50,000 nt of DNA from Glandiceps talaboti (taxonomy: Eukaryota > Hemichordata > Enteropneusta > Spengelidae), in the NCBI RefSeq assembly GCF_964340395.1, contig NC_135571.1, positions 13,673,546 through 13,723,545 of the forward strand, given 5' to 3'. This document shows, piece after piece, positions 12,601 through 22,900 of this stretch. The stretch's first letter is position 1. Every line of letters starts with the position of its first letter. Under the pieces are notes generated by a model. It saw only the letters and a program-made list of their open reading frames with translations. It did not search any database and was not told the origin of the DNA. A program made the position numbers and the translations under genes.

Positions 12601-13943
12601 TATCAGCTGAGATAAGGCCTAAAAAAATTGTTTGGTTCCGATTACCCGACCCCACCTAGTTTTCCACACCAATCCTAACATTTTTTTTTACTTATTCAAG
12701 TCTTGCAAGAAAAATTGGATGCGGAAACTGACTTTGAATATTACCCGATTGATAGAGAAAGGTTCTACAGCACACTGTACTCTCTTGCTAAATAACAATT
12801 CTTGCATGACTGTGACTAACTGTGCACACGGTCACCATCTTCAGAGTCATAGCTTGGTCTGTTATAAATTAAAAGTCAACATCTTATAAATTTTGTCCAC
12901 AAGTTTGATTTAAATTTTGCTCTGATAAGTTAATTTGCATACAGTACATGTATATATTCCCTAGTTTGAAGTAGTCAGCTTGCATTGTTTGAAGTGGTCA
13001 GCTTGCATTGTTTGAAGTGGTCAGCTTGCATTGTTTGAAGTGGTCAGCTTGCATTGTTTGAAGTGGTCAGCTTGCATTGTTTGAAGTGGTCATCTTGCAT
13101 TGTTTGAAGCGATCAACTTGCATTGTTTGAAGCAGTCATCTTGCATTGTTTGAAGTGGTCATCTTGCATTGTTTGCAGCGGTCATCTTGCATTGTTTGAA
13201 GTGGTCATCTTGCATTGTTTGAAGTGGTCATCTTGCATTGTTTGAAGCAGTCATCTTGCAATGCATTGTTTGAATTGTAAGACTCATAAATCAAACTTGC
13301 TTATTTCTTTGATGTACAGATGGGTATTATGTGCCAACCACATGGAGCCAGTCAAGGGTTTCCTGGGCAGGTATCTACGACGCAAACTTGTAGAGACTGA
13401 AGTGCAGACAAACAGTAGAAACAATGATCTAAACAAGATAATTGAATGGATGCCTAAAGTTTGGCAGCATTTGAACAAATTCCTTGAAACACATAATTCT
13501 TCTGACGTCACCATTGGACCTAGGTTGTTCTTATCCTGCCCAATAGATCTAGCCGGATCACAGGTCTGGTTTACAGACCTCTGGAATTACTCCATCGTTC
13601 CGTATTTACTGGAAGCAATTAGGGAAGGCTTGCAGGTAAGATGCGAAGGGAGATAAGTCACTGTCAATTAAATTCTTTGTCTGTCGTCCATGTACAATTG
13701 GTAGATGTAGAAAATATTAACATTTCTTTTGCCGAAAATTTTCACGGCAGGTCACATTTCATACTATTTTAAATGGAAAGACTGCACAGATATCTTCAGA
13801 ATAACTACACATATTTCTAAATAGTTGTTTAAGACAATCAAACTTTGGATTTTGACATTTATATTTCACCAGTCTAGTAGATTTAGGTACAAACAGAAAA
13901 TGAATTTTACATGACATGGTACATTTGTAGCACTGAGTTGTTT

Positions 13944-13982
<39 letters not shown>

Positions 13983-16900
13983 GCATGTGTGTGTGTGCGT
14001 GTGAATGTATATGTATGTGTGTATGTATGTATGTGTGTGTGTATGTATGTGTGTATGTATGTATGTATGTATGTATGTGATGTTTTCAACCCAATGAATC
14101 GACAGGTACACCGCATGTGATTGGTTGGCAAGTGTCAATTATTTGAACATTTGAATATTAAATACATTGTAAAGACAATTAGTTGAATTAATTGAGAAGC
14201 ATATGTCATTTATACATATAGTTCAATACACCAGATAAATCTTTGTTAACAGATGTATGGCCGCAAAGCACAATGGGAAGATCCTGCAGAATGGGTGATT
14301 GACAGCTATCCTTGGGCACCACCAACCGGTTCAGACTGGCCATCGTTACTAAGGTTACGACCTGAAGATGTCGGCTTTGATGGATATAGAGCAGAAAGTG
14401 GGGCCAAATCAACACAGAGTGCACAAAGTGATGTTGAAGGTGATCCACTGGTAAGTTTGACAAACCCTTACACCCCCTATTTCATTGTGTCCAGGTCCAG
14501 GCTAACCATTAGAATGAGTGGGTCAAACCACAACACGGGGATGTATATTAACATAACTTTTAGCTCAGATTAATTTTTCCAGATTCATTTTCTGTCAATA
14601 TCATTACATCTGGGCAAAAATTATCATTTAGAACTTTGATAAATCAAATGGTTTTGTAGTATCCCTCGGACGGTATCCATCCTATCTAAGACATCCAGAC
14701 TGTCTTAATATGAATTAAAAGAATCTCAAATGTGTACGGACACTGCTTTTTATTTATAAATTTGAATTGACCGAGTACTATGTAGGTATATCAGATACTG
14801 TTATATGAATGGATGATAGACAAGAACCAAGCAGCAGTTAGGGCTGAGATCAATAGCTCAATGTAGGATAAAAAACCTATGATGATCTTTGAATGAGTTT
14901 TGGCATTTCTAAATTTACCCTCATTTACTAAACTCATTATAATTAAAATTCTAGAATTTACAGTAGTTGTATGCTGTAGTAATAGGTGGTAGTAATTATG
15001 ACTGACCTAGTTGGTAGTAGTTATGATTGACCTTTGACCTGTAACCTACCTAGAGGTCAAAGTTAACCATCTCCTTGCCCTATATTGTATCCCATATTTT
15101 CTCAAAATTACCCGTAGTTTAATACTGTAGTGTTAATTTGGTAGTATTAATGATTGACCTTTCAACTTTAAAGTGATTGACCTTTGAACTTTGGAGTGGC
15201 ACAAGCTGAGTTTATGAACTTTTTACTCACTTTTAAATACTTGCATAAAACCTTGATGAAACTATTCTAAAGTCAATGCTTGCCTTCAAAGACCTTTGAC
15301 ATTATAAATTGTCTTCTGGCATTGTTAGAACAGTTCATTACATAGTAGAGATTTTCTCAACATTTTTTACAACCCATAACTACACCAAAGTAAAGCTTTT
15401 TCTGTATGTACCACAATTGTTTATAGCACCCATATCAAATACAACCCATAACACCAAAGTAAAACATTTTCTGTATATACCACAATCGATTATAGCATCC
15501 ATATCAAATACAACCAATAACACCAAAGTAAAACATTTTCTGTCTGTACCACAATTATTTATAGCATCCATATCAAGTACAACCCATAACACCAAAGCAT
15601 TTTCTGTATGTACCGCAATTGTTTATAGCATCCATATCAAGTGTAAAAGTATACTGTTTCATTTGCTAATTGACCACATTAGAAAGGCCATATGCTGGGC
15701 TTGTAAATAAACCAATTGAAACAGTATATTTTTCCACTTGATGTGAATGCAATAAAGGAAAGTGCTTTACTTCAGTGTTACCAGTTGTAAAAGTATCAAA
15801 AAATACATCATCAGAATAATTTATATTATATCTTAATACTGGTTTGAGTTCAGTCAATTGCAAGTGACGATTAAATAGGTGTAATACTGTGAATACCTTT
15901 AAATATACAGAAAAGGTTATACCCAAAAACATATCAACTCAGCTTGTGTTCCTTCAACTTAATATCTAATAAGGGGTCAAAGGTGAAATATATCCTGTAT
16001 TTTTTCTCTTCTACTCTTACTAGCTGAGCATGTTAATGCATTTACAAGAAGCAGCGAGTTACTCAAGTCCTCAGAGTTGTGAAAGTAACAGTAGGTACGT
16101 TTAGGGTTACTACTAAAAAACCGACGCTTTGCATGGCGTGACGCAGTAATTGTTGTAGTCGTAATGTGGTGTTTCGTAGTAGTTGTAGAATGTAGTGACC
16201 GCATTATTTCATAGTGGCCATATAGCGAAATGAAGCAATTGTTAGTAGTGTTTTGACTGCACAGTTTCATAGTAGCTGTAAAAGGAATGACACAACAGCA
16301 TTCTAACTTTTTGTGTGGTAGCTGTAGACCAAGTGACCACATAAGTAATGGCAAAACAGCATTTTAACTGTGTTCTGTAGCAGCCATATACACTTGAAGA
16401 ACTTAAGAGACCACATCAGAAAATGGTGTTCTGTCTCTATAGTTTTGTGCTAGTCTAGTTCCTATACAGTATCATTACCATTTACACCTCCACTCACATA
16501 GTCTAGTTCCTATACAGTATCGTTACCATTTACACCTCCACTCACATAGTCTAGTTCCTATACAGTATCGTTACCATTTACACCTCCACTCACATAGTCT
16601 AGTTCCTATACAGTATCGTTACCATTTACACCTCCACTCACATAGTCTAGTTCCTATACAGTATCATTACCATTTACACCTCCACTCACATAGTCTAGTT
16701 CCTATACAGTATCGTTACCATTTACACCTCCACTCACATAGTCTAGTTCCTATACAGTATCATTACCATTTACACCTCCACTCACAGTCTAGTTCCTGTA
16801 CAGTATCGTTACCATTTACACCTCCACTCACATAGTCTAGTTCATGTACGGTATCGTTACCATTTACACCTCCACTCACATAGTCTAGTTCATGTACGGT

Positions 16901-19900
16901 ATCGTTACCATTTACACCTCCACTCACATAGTCTAGTTCCTATACAGTATCGTTACCATTTACACCTCCACTCACATAGTCTAGTTCATGTACGGTATCG
17001 TTACCATTTACACCTCCACTCACATAGTCTAGTTCCTATACAGTATCGTTACCATTTACACCTCCACTCACATAGTCTAGTTCCTATACAGTATCGTTAC
17101 CATTTACACCTCCACTCACATAGTCTAGTTCCTATACAGTATTGTTACCATTTACACCTCCACTCACATAGTCTAGTTCCTATACAGTATTGTTACCATT
17201 TACACCTCCACTCACATAGTCTAGTTCCTATACAGTATTGTTACCATTTACACCTCCACTCACATAGTCTAGTTCCTATACAGTATCGTTACCATTTACA
17301 CCTCCACTCACAGTCTAGTTCCTATACAGTATCGTTACCATTTACACCTCCACTCACATAGTCTAGTTCCTATACAGTATTGTTACCATTTACACCTCCA
17401 CTCACATAGTCTAGTTCCTATACAGTATTGTTACCATTTACACCTCCACTCACATAGTCTAGTTCCTATACAGTATTGTTACCATTTACACCTCCACTCA
17501 CATAGTCTAGTTCCTATACAGTATCGTTACCATTTACACCTCCACTCACAGTCTAGTTCCTATACAGTATCGTTACCATTTACACCTCCACTCACAGTCT
17601 AGTTCCTGTACAGTATCATTACCATTTACACCTCCACTCACAGTCTAGTTCCTGTACAGTATCATTACCATTTACACCTCCACTCACATAGTCTAGTTCC
17701 TATACAGTATCATTACCATTTACACCTCCACTCACAGTCTAGTTCCTGTACAGTATCATTACCATTTACACCTCCACTCACATAGTCTAGTTCCTGTACA
17801 GTATCGTTACCATTTACACCTCCACTCACAGTCTAGTTCCTATACAGTATCGTTACCATTTACACCTCCACTCACATAGTCTAGTTCCTATACAGTATCA
17901 TTACCATTTACACCTCCACTCACATAGTCTAGTTCCTATACAGTATCGTTACCATTTACACCTCCACTCACATAGTCTAGTTCCTATACAGTATCGTTAC
18001 CATTTACACCTCCACTCACAGTCTAGTTCCTATACAGTATCATTACCATTTACACCTCCACTCACATAGTCTAGTTCCTATACAGTATCGTTACCATTTA
18101 CACCTCCACTCACACAGTCTAGTTCCTATACAGTATCGTTACCATTTACACCTCCACTCACATAGTCTAGTTCCTATGCAGTATCATTACCATTTACACC
18201 TCCACTCACATAGTCTAGTTCCTATACAGTATCATTACCATTTACACCTCCACTATAGTCTAGTTCCTATACAGTATCATTACCATTTACACCTCCACTC
18301 ACATAGTCTAGTTCCTATACAGTATCATTACCATTTACAACTCCACTCACATAGTCTAGTTCCTATACAGTATCGTTACCATTTACAACTCCACTCACAT
18401 AGTCTAGTTCCTATACAGTATCGTTACCATTTACAACTCCACTCACATAGTCTAGTTCCTATACAGTATCATTACCATTTACAACTCCACTCACATAGTC
18501 TAGTTCCTATACAGTATCATTACCATTTACAACTCCACTCACATAGTCTAGTTCCTATACAGTATCGTTACCATTTACACCTCCACTCACATAGTCTAGT
18601 TCCTATACAGTATCGTTACCATTTACACCTCCACTCACATAGTCTAGTTCCTATACAGTATCATTACCATTTACAACTCCACTCACATAGTCTAGTTCTT
18701 ATACAGTATCGTTACCATTTACAACTCCACTCACATAGTCTAGTTCCTATACAGTATCGTTACCATTTACACCTCCACTCACATAGTCTAGTTCCTATAC
18801 AGTATCGTTACCATTTACAACTCCACTCACATAGTCTAGTTCCTATACAGTATCGTTACCATTTACACCTCCACTCACATAGTCTAGTTCCTATACAGTA
18901 TCATTATCATTTACACCTCCACTCACATAGTCTAGTTCCTATACAGTATCATTACCATTTACAACTCCACTCACATAGTCTAGTTCCTATACAGTATCAT
19001 TACCATTTACACCTCCACTCACATAGTCTAGTTCCTATACAGTATCATTACCATTTACACCTCCACTCACATAGTCTAGTTCCTATACAGTATCATTACC
19101 ATTTACACCTCCACTCACAGTCTAGTTCCTATACAGTATCGTTACCATTTACACCTCCACTCACATAGTCTAGTTCCTATACAGTATCGTTACCATTTAC
19201 ACCTCCACTCACATAGTCTAGTTCCTATACAGTATCATTACCATTTACACCTCCACTCACATAGTCTAGTTCCTATACATTATCATTACCATTTACACCT
19301 CCACTCACATAGTCTAGTTCCTATACAGTATCATTATCATTTACACCTCCACTCACAGTCTAGTTCCTATACATTATCATTACCATTTACACCTCCACTC
19401 ACAGTCTAGTTCCTATACAGTATCATTACCATTTACACCTCCACTCACATAGTCTAGTTCCTATATGGTATCATTACCATTTACATCTCCACTCACATAG
19501 TCTAGTTCCTATACAGTATCATTACCATTTACAACTCCACTCACATAGTCTAGTTCCTATACAGTATCATTACCATTTACACCTCCACTCACATAGTCTA
19601 GTTCCTATACAGTATCGTTACCATTTACACCTCCACTCACATAGTCTAGTTCCTATACAGTATCGTTACCATTTACACCTCCACTCACATAGTCTAGTTC
19701 CTATACAGTATCGTTACCATTTACACCTCCACTCACATAGTCTAGTTCCTATACAGTATCGTTACCATTTACAACTCCACTCACATAGTCTAGTTCCTAT
19801 ACAGTATCGTTACCATTTACACCTCCACTCACATAGTCTAGTTCCTATACAGTATCGTTACCATTTACAACTCCACTCACATAGTCTAGTTCCTATACAG

Positions 19901-22900
19901 TATCATTACCATTTACACCTCCACTCACATAGTCTAGTTCCTATACAGTATCATTACCATTTACAACTCCACTCACATAGTCTAGTTCCTATACAGTATC
20001 ATTACCATTTACAACTCCACTCACATAGTCTAGTTCCTATACAGTATCGTTACCATTTACAACTCCACTCACATAGTCTAGTTCCTATACAGTATCATTA
20101 CCATTTACAACTCCACTCACATAGTCTAGTTCCTGTACAGTATCGTTACCATTTACAACTCCACTCACATAGTCTAGTTCCTATACAGTATCATTACCAT
20201 TTACAACTCCACTCACAGTCTAGTTCCTATACAGTATCGTTACCATTTACACCTCCACTCACATAGTCTAGTTCCTATACAGTATCATTACCATTTACAA
20301 CTCCACTCCCAGTCTAGTTCCTATACTGTATCATTACCATTTACACCTCCACTCACAGTCTAGTTCCTGTACAGTATCGTTACCATTTACACCTCCACTC
20401 ACATAGTCTAGTTCCTATACAGTATCATTACCATTTACAACTCCACTCCCAGTCTAGTTCCTATACTGTATCATTACCATTTACACCTCCACTCACATAG
20501 TCTAGTTCCTGTACAGTATCGTTACCATTTACAACTCCACTCAATAGTCAGAAACCACGTTGGCATCCAGACTATTTTGTGCTGTCTGCAATAATAATAA
20601 TAACCATATAAGTGTCAGTACTTACAATGAAGTAACACTGTACTGCATTCCCTGATGAGTTGAATTTCATTATAATCCTTACACCCATCCTCAAACCAAA
20701 ATGTTTACGTACATGTTGGTAGATTACATATATTAGTTACATAGTTTGTCTCCACATCTACTCAAGTCATTGACGTTGAATTTGCAGTGAAAATCAAACA
20801 GATAGTATCAGCTATAATAACTATGTGCCATTGTCTGTAAATAGCAGTACAATATGTTAGCTTTCCTTCCCACTTTCATGTTCAATAGATTAGATGCGTG
20901 TAGCTTAGACTGCTAATTTTGCACCGTTTCTTTCACAATCATGACAGTAGGTCATAGTTCACGATATTTACAATCCATTTATACTGTCCCAGGACACTGC
21001 TACATGTATGATCTCAAAATAACACTGTACAAGTTTTCTAAAAGTTTAACTTTATTCAATCCATGAGTATAGGAACCAGATGTTTACTAATTGGGCCACC
21101 CTAATGTTTAAAGTCACCAATACATAACGTCAAAAATATGTATACGGTGTATTCCTATTGTAGTAAATGTGGAGACACACTATGTAACCAATACATGTAA
21201 TCTAGCAACATGTACGTAAACATTTCATTCCAGGCTGGGTTGTAAGGCTCCCTTCGTTGTACATCGATCTAATAGTATTCTACTATACCCTAATATTGTT
21301 GCTTCCCATTTCATGAGAGAGTTTCTGCTTGCTACAACCACTCAGAAAGCAATAAGAAACTGCACATATGACACTTGATAGCAAGAGTAAGTGACTGGTT
21401 TCTTGCGACATTTTGTCGAAATGAAATGAAATAATGTGCCACCATGTTGACATCAAACCGTTTATGCCAGCGTCAAGTTTCAGTGCATTTACACAGTTTA
21501 TTTCATTTAGACAAAGTGAAGCAAGAAACAAGTGATTCAATCTTACTATCTTAGTGTGTAGCTTGTGCAATTTCTTACAGGTTTCATTGTGGTTGTACAC
21601 AGCCAGTGAACTCTATCATGAAACTGATAATATTTCTAAAACTTTAAACATTAATATCTAAATGTATTAATTTGAAAGATATTATCCAGTATTATTTCTG
21701 TAATGTTATATTTGCAGAGCCTTTAAAAAACCACCAAGTGCATGTTGTAGCGTATTCTGTACAATCTTAATAACTTACCTGCCAAAAGTATTCAACAAAA
21801 TTTTCATATTTCTATGACTTTCTTGCACAACAGATTTTCATTTTAGCCCACAATTGTTAGAGTAATCTTTTATCTATTCATGGCTATCAAAAATTTATAT
21901 ATTTGCTAGAATTATTCAAAAATGTTTAGTTTTCTTTGACTTTTTAGCCTACAATCATTAAAATATATCTGCTAAAAATATCAACAAATATTGGACGTAA
22001 TAGTTCAATGTGTCTGCCAATGTTACCATGCACATAGCTAAAGTTGTGAACAACAGCCATTGCCTGGTATTGTAGCAAAGTGTGATCAGCACAATAAATG
22101 CAATGAAATTACAGCAGTGCAGTGTGCATGAAATGATGTGTTATTTAGTGTAGAATGTGTGTTCCATATATGCATGCATGTAACAGTAAAGAGTCGACCG
22201 TGTGATTTTGGTATAAATACCTGTAAACTCGAGAATAGTTGCTAGTTTACAAATCTGAAGATCATTTTTCAAGTACCTAGTGGAACCTGTTTTTCTAGCG
22301 AAAATCTTGCTTGACAACATTTGCATGTCAGTAGACATCCATTACACAAAAGTGACAGGCACTTGTAACTGGGTACTGAATTCTTTTCTTGAAAAACACA
22401 CTCCAGATATGCAAATACCATTTATAACCATTGGTCGTCATGTATTCTCACAACAATGTCAGTTTATATACTACAGCTCTTGGTGGCAATTTAAAATTCA
22501 ACTCAAAATGTTATACAGGAATGAGGTGTTCCATGACACTAAACACTGGATCATAATGTGACCTAGCTATCAGTTCATGTGAGACCACAGATCACTAGTA
22601 ATTGCTATCTTGGATCTGCCATATTGAATTACCATGGAAATGTATGCATTTTTTGATCAGTTGAACGTCTAAGCTGATAATAGCACACGATTACTAGTTA
22701 CCTGTGTACATAGGGACCAGTGAAGTATTTCGCAATGCATTGCAAACGATCTTCAGATTTGAAAGCCAGTGACTATAGACTCCTGAAGCAACAATAAATG
22801 TGACAAGTGTGTGGTTTGTTTATTATTGGGTGTTTTGGATTTTTAATTTACAAAACAATTTTATTATGGCGTCCTACTTGAAAAATCAATATGAAATAAC

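Noticed and set aside
18176-19168. 330-codon HYHLHLHSHSL repeat frame
   Set aside because: A product of the 48-bp (16-codon) intronic repeat. It starts and ends where units of 46 bp shift the frame.
22280-22561. 93-codon plus-strand frame in the large NAV intron
   Set aside because: No recognisable homology, no matching splice phase to NAV exons, and ordinary length for chance in 9 kb of sequence.
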